64,000 nucleotides of DNA from Mycobacterium cookii (GCF_010727945.1 NZ_AP022569.1:4340001-4404000); one strand, 5' to 3'; numbered from the stretch's first letter, positions 19,899-30,173 are shown. Notes: generated from the sequence alone by a model not told the origin. Program-made: numbers and translations.

Positions 19899-21845
19899 CT
19901 ACTTACGTCGCAGTTCGTTTGGAAGCGGACTGGAGTGCACAATTGACAGCTCGCGATTCCCTCGGGTGAGCGCCGTGTACAGCGGGCCTTTTCGGCTGAA
20001 GTTCTCGGGAAAATCAGCCGGCTCGACCACCACAACGGCGTCGAACTCCAGGCCTCGCGCGGCGTCGTGAGAAGTGACGGTGACCTCCCGGCCGTTTTTC
20101 TCCCAGAGCTGCGGACCACGGTCAGATGTGCGCCATCCTGCTGTGCGCAAAGCGGTTTCGATCACCGACGGTGTCGGGGAGATGACGGCCACGGTGCCGG
20201 TCGAATACTCGGCCGTTAACCGCTTGACTTCTCGAACAACGCTGCTATCGAGTTCTTTCGGGCTCACCTTGTGAATGGCGGGGTCGGGCCCTACGTCTTG
20301 TAGCGCATGCGTCTTGCGTGCGGCTCGCGGCAGCAGGCGGTTGGCGAAGTCCAAAATTGGCTTCGTCGAACGATATCCCCGCTTCATCTGCCGAATCGGG
20401 GTTTCTGGATCGATGGCGATCACCTCCAGCACTTGAGCCCAGTCGCCCAGCGTGTGATCGGAACGGCGCTGGTGGAGATCTCCAAGGACCGTCCAGGCGT
20501 CCGCCTCGTTGATCTCGTCCAAGAGCAGCCATTCCAAAGGGGTCACGTCCTGCGCTTCGTCCACAATGACGTGCTCGATGTTGGCCAATTCGGTAGGCCT
20601 CGCGATCTCCCATTTGATGAAGGCGACGAGTGGTGCATGAACTCGCTGCGTCAGCGCCTTCTTGTAGGGCGGAAGCTGGCGTAGATAGAGCGACCAGTCC
20701 TTCTCGGGTGTGACTATTCCGCTGTGAGACCGCAAGTACTCGTATACCTGCTCAGGAGTCGGCGTCACGCCCTTGGCGGCCTTCAATCTGACGATCGCAG
20801 AACGGGAGAATTTCGCCAACCTCCAATCGACGTCTTGATAACTGCGCGAGACACCTCCATGCGGGGACTTCTTCCCACCGATGATCAGGTCGGCGAGCTC
20901 GTGCACCGATAACACCTTCACTCGCTCGGTGTCGCCGGTAAGCCGCGCAACCACCTGCCGAACGTGCCGCGAGTAACCGGCCGTCGGTCCGACCAGTAAC
21001 ACGTCCCCGTCAAGTCCGTTCTCAGGAGGTGTTTCTTCGTTCACGAGATAGGCGGCGCGGTGCGAAGCAACTATCGTCTTGCCGGTGCCGGGCTGGCCTT
21101 CGATGATCACGCTGTCCATGGCAGGAATGGTGACGAGTGAATATTGGTCGGGCTGCAACGTCGAAAGAACGGGCGCAAGGCTTTTCGTTCTCGGCGCCAG
21201 CATCTGGGCTCGCAGCAGACCTTCTGCCCGCAGAGGGGGCAGTTCTTCCGTGGGCCCGCCGGTTTCCTTCGATGTGCTCGCCGGATGGCTGTCGAGCGCC
21301 TCTTCAGGGATCGTATTTGGACGCGATGCGCGATCGGTCACGGCCGGCGGCAGCGTGGGGAGGCTGGGCGGTTTGGGAGGCGCTGGAATGGTGAGCGCGC
21401 GTTTCTTGAACGGATCTTCGGGAGCATCAGCCCGCAAGGCCTCGTCGATGAAATCGACGATTTGCCCATTCTGGCGGCTGAAGGCGCGCACGACTGCCAC
21501 GTCATCGCACATGTAGTGATGGTCTGAACCACGAAAGAAAGTGCAGGCGATGGGTGCTGTCCAACCAAATACATTGATACCGTTGATATTTGCGTAGGTT
21601 TCGCCGATATAGAAGTCGGCCTCGCCGTCGAGGATTTCCTCGTCTGGACGGATGAGCGCAACCCGCCCAACTAGTTCGCCGCTGCGGATCTCACGCTTCT
21701 TCGGTAGTTTGCCGCCGACCCACGTGCTGTTACGCGGGCCTTGATATGCAGACGGTTTACGTGCTCGTGCCATCAACACCTCGGTGTACTGCTTCTGAGA
21801 GGTCCGCTCGTCTTCGAGCTCAAGGTCCTTAGGTTTATTGCTCAT
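19899..21845 (-). CDS. HelD/UvrD-like SF1A helicase
   Basis: 648 aa. Walker A GQPGTGKTIV is near residue 255, the motif II equivalent V-D-E-A-Q-D-V near 433, a Q-M-K-R-G-Y-R-S motif IV-like segment follows, and the C-terminal A-A-R-G-L-E-F-D-A-V-V-V plus Y-T-A-L-T-R-G close the SF1 core. The N-terminal ~130 residues include F-Y-I-G-E-T-Y and V-F-G-W-T-A-P-I-A, which resembles the Y-I-G-R...V-D-W-R-A-P segment of HelD, the actinobacterial/firmicute ATPase that removes stalled RNA polymerase. The start at 21845 gives an ATGA overlap with the upstream SNF2 gene. It may act on DNA repair intermediates or on transcription complexes; the HelD link is by motif resemblance only. Confidence 0.82.
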   Translation of the reverse strand: MSNKPKDLELEDERTSQKQYTEVLMARARKPSAYQGPRNSTWVGGKLPKKREIRSGELVGRVALIRPDEEILDGEADFYIGETYANINGINVFGWTAPIACTFFRGSDHHYMCDDVAVVRAFSRQNGQIVDFIDEALRADAPEDPFKKRALTIPAPPKPPSLPTLPPAVTDRASRPNTIPEEALDSHPASTSKETGGPTEELPPLRAEGLLRAQMLAPRTKSLAPVLSTLQPDQYSLVTIPAMDSVIIEGQPGTGKTIVASHRAAYLVNEETPPENGLDGDVLLVGPTAGYSRHVRQVVARLTGDTERVKVLSVHELADLIIGGKKSPHGGVSRSYQDVDWRLAKFSRSAIVRLKAAKGVTPTPEQVYEYLRSHSGIVTPEKDWSLYLRQLPPYKKALTQRVHAPLVAFIKWEIARPTELANIEHVIVDEAQDVTPLEWLLLDEINEADAWTVLGDLHQRRSDHTLGDWAQVLEVIAIDPETPIRQMKRGYRSTKPILDFANRLLPRAARKTHALQDVGPDPAIHKVSPKELDSSVVREVKRLTAEYSTGTVAVISPTPSVIETALRTAGWRTSDRGPQLWEKNGREVTVTSHDAARGLEFDAVVVVEPADFPENFSRKGPLYTALTRGNRELSIVHSSPLPNELRRK

Positions 21846-24800
21846 TCTGGCTCTCCAGCGATGATTTCGAGGACACAAACGGCTAGATGTTCGAGACGGA
21901 TCTCTGGTTGCGATTCATTCGAGACCTCGCCGCTGAGTCTTGCGAATCGTTCTTCAGCCCTACGTAATTGACTTCGGAACAGGTCGGTGGAACTTTCTTT
22001 CCGACCGCGGCTGAGGGTCGTAGTAATGCGGTTTTCGATGGCAGCCCTTCGCCGTTCATGCTGCGCTGCCAGGCTGATCAGCTTTGCTTCCCTTAGCGCA
22101 CTGAACTCGCTGTCCCTTTTCGCCTGTTCATGTACATGCCGGAAATCAAGTTGGTTGGCTGCCCGCTCGGCAAGTCGATCCAGTCGCTCTAGTGACGGCA
22201 AGGGCGCATCACTGAGCCCGCCCTGGGCGAGCGCGGCGAGCAGCGCATGCACGGGCCCTTCGCCCGCGTTGCGTCCTTGGTCAGTCACCGCGCATCCCCA
22301 GATTTCATCTCCCGCACGAGAGGCAGACACAGCCGTCGCTAGCACCGCAACATAGATGCCCGGTACGACATCTTCTTCCTGAGTTCTGATCTGGAGCGAC
22401 GCGAATCTTGCCTGCCGGTGACCAGGAACAGCTGCCGCGGCCATCGCGAGCGGGCTTGTCGCGGTCAAGAGGGTGCCGCCGCTAGTGCGTGCCAACTCTT
22501 GGTCTAGCAAGAGCTGCATCGGCAGCTCGTTGCGCAGAAAGGACGTCACCGAGCTGACTTCGTTGCGCGTTCTTTGCTGCGATTTCGCGAGTTCGTCAAC
22601 TCTCGCGGCCATCGCGGGGTTGCCCCGAAGTTCGATGCTGCCAACATCACGTGCGAAGTTCACGCCTTCGGCTCCGTCGATTCGCGCCCAGTCATCGATC
22701 AACAACGCCAGCTCACGCTGTCCGATGTAGCTACCGGTGCGGACGAGGTCGTGTTCTAGCCCAGCGACGTCGACGTCGTTGCTGACCATCAATGCACTCG
22801 ACGCATCTGAAATGTCCTGTACGCCTGCTTTTTGCTCCTCGATGGCTGTGATTGCCTCGTGAAGCCGCTGCTCTCGCTGCTCCGGGCTCAATGTGAAATC
22901 GAACCCGGCCTGCAACACCTTGGTCGCTTCGACCGCGATGATCGGCTCGAGCGCGCCGATCGAGGATTCGAAGATCTCGATGCGGTCGAGAAGTCGAGCG
23001 AGTATGTGTTCGTCGATGGTGCTTTCGTTGACGAAATTGACCACGACGATGGTTTCTTCTTGCTGACCAATCCGGTCTATGCGGCCGATTCGCTGCTCGA
23101 TCTCCATCGGGTTCCAGGGCAGATCGTAATTGATCACTGCAGAACAAAATTCGAAGTCGAGGCCCTCGCTCGCAACCCGATTGGCGAGAAGGAAGTCGTA
23201 TTCGCCGGCGCGGAAGCCAGCCATGATCTTACGGCGGCCCTCGCGATCCACGCCCCCATGCATGACGGCCACTCGGAACTCATGCGCTAGCCGCTGCTGC
23301 AGATACGCCAGAGTTGGTCTGGAATGAGTGAAGAGCAATGCGCGCTTTCGCTTCTCGTACAAGCCAAGCAGGACCTCGTAGAGCAGATCGAATTTGGTGT
23401 CGACGGTCTCAGGGAGAAGATGAGCGGCTGCGATCAGGCCGGCATGCGGGTCTAGCCTCGTCGCCGATTCGCCGGAATCCGCGTCGGAGATCGCTCCGAA
23501 AGAAACGGGGTCGAGCACCGCGCGCCGGGCCATTGGCAGGCACGCGCTGGCAAGTCGCAGCGGCATCTGCATTGCGAAGTGGAGTGGACGCCCCATGGCC
23601 TTTGCGCGCATTCCGCACCAGGCAAGGTACTCCGCGTAGAAGTTCTCTTCGGTCTCGGTCCAGAAGACTTCCTGTCGATCTTCTGTACGTTTGGCCTTGC
23701 GGTCGTCGACCTCGACCTTCTTGGTCCGGGTGATCACGGTAGACAGAGTGTTCAAGTCGGCGAGATACCTTTTGGCATCGACGAGGTCGCGCGGCGTCAA
23801 CGTGTCTCTGTCAAGCAGTTGGGTGAGAAGCTTGAAGTCAGCACGCTGCATGAGCGGTCTGCCCATAGCCGTGCCGCCGAGTTTGTTTAGCTCTGCGAGC
23901 AGATCGCGACCCCTTACACCTTTCTGGAGGAGCTTGGCCGCAACACTGTTGGTGATTCGGTTGGGTTCTAGTCGGAGCTCGAGATCTCGGATGTCCCCGT
24001 AGTCTTCCGGTGCGAGCAATTCCAATAGATTCAGCAAGTCTTGTTGGTGAAGGTTTATCGGTGTCGCCGTGAGGAAGACAAGATTGTCAGCCCACTCGGC
24101 AATCTCGGTCCCCAGCGCGTAGCTCTTCGTGTCCTGGTTGCGCATCGCGTGGGCTTCGTCGACGATGACAAGATCGAACTCGGGCGGGATCTCTGTCAGA
24201 TCATCGAGTCCATCCCAGTTCCTCAGCCGTTCGAGGCTGGAGATATACGCACGCCTTTGAGGTAGCCGATTCTGGCGATGCTGCTCCGCGAAGTTCTTCA
24301 GTCCGTTCCCGTCGAGCTCCATGAGTTCGAACTCAAACCGGTCGGCCATTTCCTCCTTCCACTTGTTGAGCAGCCCTGACGGACAAACGACCAGAACGCG
24401 ATCTGCTTCCCGGCGGGCCTCGAGTTCCGTCCAAATGAGACCCGCTTCAATCGTTTTACCGAGACCGACCTCGTCGGCAATGAGTAGGCGAGCCTTGCCG
24501 GTTTGCAGCAGTTTGAGTACTGGTTTGAACTGGTAGGGGCGGAAGGTTGTTCTGGTTGCCCGAAATGAGAAAAGGGTGTTGGAGAATTTGCCCAGAAGCT
24601 TCGCGCGGGTCAGCGTGGCGCCGAATCGGTCGGCGGGTGTTGGTTCACCCGTCACCCAGCTCTGCGGACCGTCTATCCGCGGGCGTGGCCTCAGTTTCGA
24701 CTCGATGATGGTTTGTTTGCGACCCTGGACTACGACCGTGTACGACCATTGACCGCTGAGGAATCTTCGGTCGCGCACGGTGACATCGACGTCGCCCGAC

Positions 24801-25189
24801 TCGGTGACCAGGTCCTCGTTGATGTGAAACTGTGGTTTGGGAACTTCGACGGCCTGCTGCCACAAATCCTGGGCCCATGCCAAAGCTGAAGCAAGGGGAT
24901 GGGTTTCGTCGAGCTCTGTCAGCGGGACGATTGTGGAACCGCCTGGAGGCGCTCCGCTAGCGACTTGAAACAGCATCGGTCGTTCGAGACCCTCGAACCA
25001 GTAAATTCCTTCGGGTAGAGGGACGTCGGCCTGCCAAAGAACTCGGCACTCGTCTGCGCGATCGAATAGATCCGTGACTGGATGATCGAGTACGAGCGCG
25101 CAGGAGAACCTTGCTCGATCGAGTGGTAGATCAAGCCGGTTGACGTCAGGGCAGTATCCGAAGCAGGGATCGTTGGTACTTGATGTCAT
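21842..25189 (-). CDS. RapA/HepA-like SNF2-family helicase
   Basis: 1115 aa. Motif I is ADEVGLGKTIEAG (about residue 243), motif II VIVDEAHAM (about 341), motif III FLTATP, and motif VI QRIGRIDRIGQ (about 706). The final ~300 residues are charged and probably coiled-coil (E-H-R-R-R-A-A-I-E-N-R). The first ~220 residues have no recognised motif. The ATG at 25189 is chosen because it forms an ATGA overlap with the recD stop; the frame continues upstream inside recD with Arg-rich, non-protein-like sequence. It is a second SNF2 protein of the DrmD general type, but in a different operon. It probably translocates on duplex DNA or acts on RNA polymerase like RapA. Confidence 0.85.
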   Translation of the reverse strand: MTSSTNDPCFGYCPDVNRLDLPLDRARFSCALVLDHPVTDLFDRADECRVLWQADVPLPEGIYWFEGLERPMLFQVASGAPPGGSTIVPLTELDETHPLASALAWAQDLWQQAVEVPKPQFHINEDLVTESGDVDVTVRDRRFLSGQWSYTVVVQGRKQTIIESKLRPRPRIDGPQSWVTGEPTPADRFGATLTRAKLLGKFSNTLFSFRATRTTFRPYQFKPVLKLLQTGKARLLIADEVGLGKTIEAGLIWTELEARREADRVLVVCPSGLLNKWKEEMADRFEFELMELDGNGLKNFAEQHRQNRLPQRRAYISSLERLRNWDGLDDLTEIPPEFDLVIVDEAHAMRNQDTKSYALGTEIAEWADNLVFLTATPINLHQQDLLNLLELLAPEDYGDIRDLELRLEPNRITNSVAAKLLQKGVRGRDLLAELNKLGGTAMGRPLMQRADFKLLTQLLDRDTLTPRDLVDAKRYLADLNTLSTVITRTKKVEVDDRKAKRTEDRQEVFWTETEENFYAEYLAWCGMRAKAMGRPLHFAMQMPLRLASACLPMARRAVLDPVSFGAISDADSGESATRLDPHAGLIAAAHLLPETVDTKFDLLYEVLLGLYEKRKRALLFTHSRPTLAYLQQRLAHEFRVAVMHGGVDREGRRKIMAGFRAGEYDFLLANRVASEGLDFEFCSAVINYDLPWNPMEIEQRIGRIDRIGQQEETIVVVNFVNESTIDEHILARLLDRIEIFESSIGALEPIIAVEATKVLQAGFDFTLSPEQREQRLHEAITAIEEQKAGVQDISDASSALMVSNDVDVAGLEHDLVRTGSYIGQRELALLIDDWARIDGAEGVNFARDVGSIELRGNPAMAARVDELAKSQQRTRNEVSSVTSFLRNELPMQLLLDQELARTSGGTLLTATSPLAMAAAAVPGHRQARFASLQIRTQEEDVVPGIYVAVLATAVSASRAGDEIWGCAVTDQGRNAGEGPVHALLAALAQGGLSDAPLPSLERLDRLAERAANQLDFRHVHEQAKRDSEFSALREAKLISLAAQHERRRAAIENRITTTLSRGRKESSTDLFRSQLRRAEERFARLSGEVSNESQPEIRLEHLAVCVLEIIAGEPE

Positions 25190-26901
25190 TTTCGCAACCT
25201 CGCTCGTAGACCCGTTGCCCGAACCGCCCGGCGTTCGATCGCGGCCCGCACCGACGCTGCAGACCCGACGACCCGCGCCTTCGACTTCGCGCGAGTAATC
25301 GCGGTATAGAACAACTCCCGCGTCAACAACCGTGAATCTTCCCCTGGCATAAGCACTGTCACCTCGTCGGCCTGGCTGCCCTGAGATTTGTGGATCGTCA
25401 TCGCGTGCATGGTCTCGACGTCGGAGAGCCGACTGGTCGCGAAGTCCAGCGGCCCGCCGGCGGCGGCGATGACGGCCCGAAGGCCGTCGGGACGGGCGAC
25501 GACCACGCCAGTGTCGCCGTTGTACACGTGCAGCCCGTGGTCGTTCGCAGTCACCAGCAGCGGGCGTCCGGGATACCACTCCGACCACGCTGGCTGGCCG
25601 GTCGCTTCGGAAAGCCATTGCTCGACTTGCCGATTCCAGTGCCGCACCCCGTACGGACCTTTCCGGTGCGCGCACAGCAGCCGATGCTCGTCCAGCGTCG
25701 CCAGCGCGACATCGTCGGCGCCGTACTGCGCCGCTTCGCGAAGCCTCACCGCGTGTGGCAGCAGTACTGAGCGCAAGGCATCGGACGCGTCGTCGGCCTC
25801 GATGAATTCGATGTGCTCGCCGCCGGCATGCAACAACTCCAACGCGCGATCAGCGTCACCGACCCGGATCGCCTCGGCAAGAAGGCCGATCGACTCGCCG
25901 AAGCGGTGCGAGGTCTTCAGTGTCGCCACCCGCATATCGGTGCGCGCCGAAATTCCCTCCACCAGATCGGCCAGCACAGCGCCGGCTTCCACTGACGCCA
26001 ATTGGTCGGCATCGCCGACCAGGATCAGCCTGGAGTCTGGCCGCACTGCCTCCAGCAACCGTGCCATCATGGTCAGCGACACCATCGACGTCTCATCGAC
26101 CACAATCACGTCGTGCGGCAACCGGTTTGCGCGATCGTGACGGAACCGCGACGCCGTGTCCGGCTTGCTGCCCAGAAGCCGATGCAGTGTCATCGCCTGC
26201 AACTGACCGAGCCGCGCCCGGTCGGCCTCGCCCAGCTTGGCGACCTCGAGTAACACCGCCTCCTGCAACCGAGCGGCAGCCTTGCCGGTCGGCGCTGCAA
26301 GAGCGATCCGCGGACGAGGTGCGCCGGCAAGCTGCGCCTGCTCGGCCAACAGCGCCAGTAGCCGCGCAACCGTCGTGGTCTTTCCGGTCCCGGGACCTCC
26401 GGTCAGCACCGTGACCGCTTGCGCCAGAGCAATTTCCGCGGCCTCGCGTTGCTCTTCAAATCCGGCGGGGAAGAGCCGCTCCGAGGCGGGCACGTCGCCT
26501 ATCGGCTTGGATACGTGCAGCGCCAGCAGGTCGTCGCAGACCTGCTTTTCCTCGCGCCAGTACCGGTCGAGATATAGCAGCCGATCATCGTAGAGATGGA
26601 GAACGCTGCCAAGCAGCGCACTGTCCCGCACCACTGCGAGCCACACCCCCGGCTCGGGGCATGGCAAGTCGTCGACGCCGATATCGGATGCGATGGTCTC
26701 CAACTCAATGCAGACCGATCCGCCGCGTAGTCCGCGCACCAGTAGCGCCACCGCCAAGGCCACCCGCTCATCGGACTCTTTGCCGAGGAAGCAAATTCGA
26801 TCCGCCACCCGAACGTCCGAAACATCCAGCACGCCAGCCTCGTTGAACGCCGCCAACAAACCGGACGTGCCGACGGCAAGCTCTACATCGGTGACGGTCA
26901 C
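25186..26901 (-). CDS. recD: Exodeoxyribonuclease V subunit alpha, RecD
   Basis: 571 aa, close to the ~575 aa of M. tuberculosis RecD. This 5'-3' SF1B helicase subunit has Walker A GGPGTGKTTT (about residue 173), VVDETSMV (about 270), VGDADQLASV, and the C-terminal IHKSQGSQ (about 505) and YTAITRAK motifs. The start is GTG, overlapping the recB stop as GTGA. In mycobacteria RecBCD works in single-strand annealing rather than in the main recombination pathway. The 3' end is unusual: the stop overlaps the start of a foreign-looking SNF2 gene, so recD is not the last gene of its operon here. Confidence 0.97.
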   Translation of the reverse strand: MTVTDVELAVGTSGLLAAFNEAGVLDVSDVRVADRICFLGKESDERVALAVALLVRGLRGGSVCIELETIASDIGVDDLPCPEPGVWLAVVRDSALLGSVLHLYDDRLLYLDRYWREEKQVCDDLLALHVSKPIGDVPASERLFPAGFEEQREAAEIALAQAVTVLTGGPGTGKTTTVARLLALLAEQAQLAGAPRPRIALAAPTGKAAARLQEAVLLEVAKLGEADRARLGQLQAMTLHRLLGSKPDTASRFRHDRANRLPHDVIVVDETSMVSLTMMARLLEAVRPDSRLILVGDADQLASVEAGAVLADLVEGISARTDMRVATLKTSHRFGESIGLLAEAIRVGDADRALELLHAGGEHIEFIEADDASDALRSVLLPHAVRLREAAQYGADDVALATLDEHRLLCAHRKGPYGVRHWNRQVEQWLSEATGQPAWSEWYPGRPLLVTANDHGLHVYNGDTGVVVARPDGLRAVIAAAGGPLDFATSRLSDVETMHAMTIHKSQGSQADEVTVLMPGEDSRLLTRELFYTAITRAKSKARVVGSAASVRAAIERRAVRATGLRARLRK

Positions 26902-29900
26902 GCCGCCTGCCTTCCCTCGTCAAGAAGGTCCGAGAGTGCGACCACCAGCGCGGCGGGAGGCTTCCAGCTGAAGATCCCGCACGGCTGTCCGTCGGTCACC
27001 GGTGTGTTAGCGCCGCTCATTCCCCGGACGAACAGATACAGCACTCCACCGAGGTGCGAAGCAGGATCGTAAGTAGGCACCCTCCATCGCAGAAAGCGAT
27101 GCAGCACAACGGTGTACATCAGCGCCTGCAACGGATAGTCGGAATGCAGCATGGCCTCGGCTATCCGCGCGGGGTTATAGTCGGCGGCATTGTCCCCGAG
27201 GTAGTTGGTCTTGTAGTCCACCACCAGGTAGCGCTGGTCGGGCAGTCGCAGCACCGCATCGATGGAGCCAGAGAGGTATCCGCGCAGCGACTGGTTGCCC
27301 AGCGCGGCCGACGTCAGACGATCGATATATGGCGCGAACGGATCGTCGTCCGGCAAGAAGGCGCGCAACAGCTCGCCCACATCGGACACCGACACATTCG
27401 GCACGGCACCACGCACATCGCCGCCGGCCAGCGGGATCTCGAAGTCCAACTCCCGCAACCGGTCTGACAGGCTAATCTGCCGCAGCGTTAAGCCGTCGGC
27501 CAACGAGCCCAACGAAGTGTCGTTCATCGGCACCAACGCCGCAGCCAGGTCGGCCGCGGTCACGTCAACCGAATACCAGTTCAACTCGCGACGCGCGTGA
27601 GTCTCGAGTTCCGAAGAAAAGTCTGCCGACGAAGGATCGGCGTTCTCCAGCACCGCATGCACCAATGACCCGAACGTCGCTCCGCGCGGCAGGTCCGCCA
27701 TCGGCGATACCAGCAAAGGTCCAGATGCGCTCTCTGTCAAGGAAATATCGCCGGTCTCGTCATCCAGTTCGGTGACCTCTGGTTCACTGGTCACCCCGAC
27801 GGCCTCGGCTACCCGGACGAGGCCCGAGTACGAGGTGCGCCGCCAGCCGGTGTCGATGGAGCGATGGAAATGGCGCATCTCCAAGTCCGTCGGTTCCGGT
27901 TTGATCGGGACCGGCGGGGCTTCTGCGATCACCGACATTTCGATGACCGGTCCACCGGCGGCTTCCCATTCCCGCAACCGGGCCATTACATCGTCGTCGG
28001 CGATCTTCGGGGGATCACAGCGATCGGGCACGTGCGCCTCGCCGGGGCGACGGCCGCGCAGCAGTCGCGACAAGCCACCGGTGGGCTCGTCGCGGGTGGG
28101 CGCCCACCATGCCACCACCTGGGATTGCGCGCGCGTCATCGCGACGTAGCTAAGTCGGCTGACGTCGTTGGCTTCTTCGATGCGGCCCTGCTGTTTTGCG
28201 GCCGCGACGCCGGGGCCGTTCTTCCCGCCGATGTACAGGCAGCGCACATCTTCGTCATGGAAGACCACTGTGTCGTAATCCTGGACGTTGCGGTTGAATG
28301 CGAACGGTAGGTACACAACGGGAAACTGCAGACCCTTGGCTCCATACACCGTAATCACCTGCACGGCGGTGGCGTCGCTGTCCAGTCGACGGTTGCGTTC
28401 CGTTGCGCCGCTGCGCTCTTCGCGTTGTTTGCGCAGCCAGTCGCGCAGTCCCGGCAAGCCCAACTGTTCCTGATGGGCGACTTCTTGCAACAACTCGGTG
28501 ACGTGTGCGAGATCGGTCATCCGCCGCGCGCCGTCTACCCACGAAAGCACCCGTGCGCCCATCCCACGCAACTGCGCGGCTTCGTAGACCGCCGCGACCC
28601 CGCGCTCTCTCGCGTGCGCCGCCCATGCGCGCAACGTCTCGGCCAGGCGGTCGGTCAGCGCGTCTCCGCCGGCCACAAGGGTTTCCGCGGTTTCACCGAA
28701 GAACACCGTCGCTGCGGCCGCGCGCACCATCCCGGGTCGGTGCGGCTGGTCGAACGCTTCCAGCAGGCAGAGCCAGTCTTCCGCGGCGGCCGAGGTGAAC
28801 ACGTCCGTGTTGCCGGGGTAGACCACCGGAATGCCTGCGCCGCTCAACGCCTGGAAGCAGACCTCGGCGTCTTTATGCCGCTCGACAATCACCGCAATGT
28901 CACGGGCACACAGCGGCTCATCGCCGAACGTCGCGCCACTGGCGAGCAGCGCGCGGATGTCCGCGGCGAGGTCGGCGCCGATGTGATCCCGTATCGCGTC
29001 GATAGGGGGATGCGTAACACCGCTGCGGCCCAGCGTCTCTCGCGCGACGACACGCAGCCGGAACGGATCGTTGTGGGGCGCACCCACGAGCCGATGACCT
29101 TTGTGGTGGGCTGCAACATCCTCAACCACGATGTCGGCATCGCCGAGTTGCGCGCCGCCCAGCGCCACCTGAAGGCGCTCGAGTAAAGCCGAGTCGCTGC
29201 GCCAGTTGGTGGCCAACGTCTTCCGGTCATCGGCCGTCTTTGCCGCCCCCAGATACGTGACGATGTCGCCGCCGCGGAACGCGTAGATGGCCTGCTTCGG
29301 GTCACCGATCAGGATCACCGTGGAGTGCCCGCTGAACGCGCGATCGATCACCTCCCACTGGACCCGGTCCGTGTCCTGAAACTCGTCGACCATGACGATG
29401 GGCCAGCGGTGGCGCATCCGCGCCCGGGCGGGGGAGTCGTTGGTGTCCAGCGCGGCAGCCAGTCGGCTCAACAGGTCGTCATAACCGAGGACGCCGAGCC
29501 GGCGCTTGCGGGTTTCCAATTCGGCCAGAACGTCTTTCGCGAAATCCACCCGGGCAGCGGCCTCCGATCCCGGGTCCGCGTCCCGGGGCCGCAGTTCAGC
29601 GGCGGGGTTGCCGACGGCCTCGTGAGCCAACTTCAATGCAGGGCCGTACTCCAGTATCGGATCGTCGCGCTGCTGGCCGAAGTGCGCGAGATACAGATCG
29701 GCGACGATCTCGGCAGTGAGGTCGTCGAGGCCTTCGAGCAGGGTGACGTTGGAGGCGGTGTCGCCCGCAACACCAAGCGATTTGAGAACGAGTTGGCAGA
29801 ACTGATGAGTGGTGGCAATGGTCGCCGCGTCGAACCCAGCCAGCGCGTCGCGCAGTCGCTGTTTACGGGCCTCGCGCTCGTCGACGGGGGCGTCGAGCAG

Positions 29901-30173
29901 ATAAGCCACCAGCTGGTTTTCGCCGACCGTCGACGGATCATCGAAAGCGATTACCGCATCGGCAATCTGGCGGCGAACCCGCTCGCGGAGTTCTTGGCTC
30001 GCCGACCGACTGAACGTGATCAGCAGCATCTGATCCAACGTCGCCTTACCCTCGGCGAGGTAGCGCGTCACCAGACCGGCCAGCGCGAACGTCTTTCCTG
30101 TGCCCGCGCTGGCTTGCAGCACGGTCGTCGCGTTTGCGGCCGGGAGTGGGCCGAGCAGGTTGAAAGGTTCCAT
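26898..30173 (-). CDS. recB: Exodeoxyribonuclease V subunit beta, RecB
   Basis: 1091 aa (M. tuberculosis RecB is about 1094). UvrD-type SF1A helicase with Walker A SAGTGKTF near residue 26, D-E-F-Q-D-T-D near 266, and A-M-T-R-A-Q-S. The C-terminal RecB nuclease domain keeps its catalytic V-V-D-Y-K-T-N (about 986) and a preceding S-I-D-A-V-L-R. The ATG at 30173 shares its last base with the recC stop (TGATG), which fixes the start; upstream in-frame ATGs would overlap recC. It is the 3'-5' motor and nuclease of RecBCD. All motifs look intact. Confidence 0.97.
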   Translation of the reverse strand: MEPFNLLGPLPAANATTVLQASAGTGKTFALAGLVTRYLAEGKATLDQMLLITFSRSASQELRERVRRQIADAVIAFDDPSTVGENQLVAYLLDAPVDEREARKQRLRDALAGFDAATIATTHQFCQLVLKSLGVAGDTASNVTLLEGLDDLTAEIVADLYLAHFGQQRDDPILEYGPALKLAHEAVGNPAAELRPRDADPGSEAAARVDFAKDVLAELETRKRRLGVLGYDDLLSRLAAALDTNDSPARARMRHRWPIVMVDEFQDTDRVQWEVIDRAFSGHSTVILIGDPKQAIYAFRGGDIVTYLGAAKTADDRKTLATNWRSDSALLERLQVALGGAQLGDADIVVEDVAAHHKGHRLVGAPHNDPFRLRVVARETLGRSGVTHPPIDAIRDHIGADLAADIRALLASGATFGDEPLCARDIAVIVERHKDAEVCFQALSGAGIPVVYPGNTDVFTSAAAEDWLCLLEAFDQPHRPGMVRAAAATVFFGETAETLVAGGDALTDRLAETLRAWAAHARERGVAAVYEAAQLRGMGARVLSWVDGARRMTDLAHVTELLQEVAHQEQLGLPGLRDWLRKQREERSGATERNRRLDSDATAVQVITVYGAKGLQFPVVYLPFAFNRNVQDYDTVVFHDEDVRCLYIGGKNGPGVAAAKQQGRIEEANDVSRLSYVAMTRAQSQVVAWWAPTRDEPTGGLSRLLRGRRPGEAHVPDRCDPPKIADDDVMARLREWEAAGGPVIEMSVIAEAPPVPIKPEPTDLEMRHFHRSIDTGWRRTSYSGLVRVAEAVGVTSEPEVTELDDETGDISLTESASGPLLVSPMADLPRGATFGSLVHAVLENADPSSADFSSELETHARRELNWYSVDVTAADLAAALVPMNDTSLGSLADGLTLRQISLSDRLRELDFEIPLAGGDVRGAVPNVSVSDVGELLRAFLPDDDPFAPYIDRLTSAALGNQSLRGYLSGSIDAVLRLPDQRYLVVDYKTNYLGDNAADYNPARIAEAMLHSDYPLQALMYTVVLHRFLRWRVPTYDPASHLGGVLYLFVRGMSGANTPVTDGQPCGIFSWKPPAALVVALSDLLDEGRQAA

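Noticed and set aside
25190..25675. Upstream extension of the SNF2 frame inside recD
   Set aside because: Arg-rich, non-protein-like; the ATG at 25189 overlaps the recD stop as expected.
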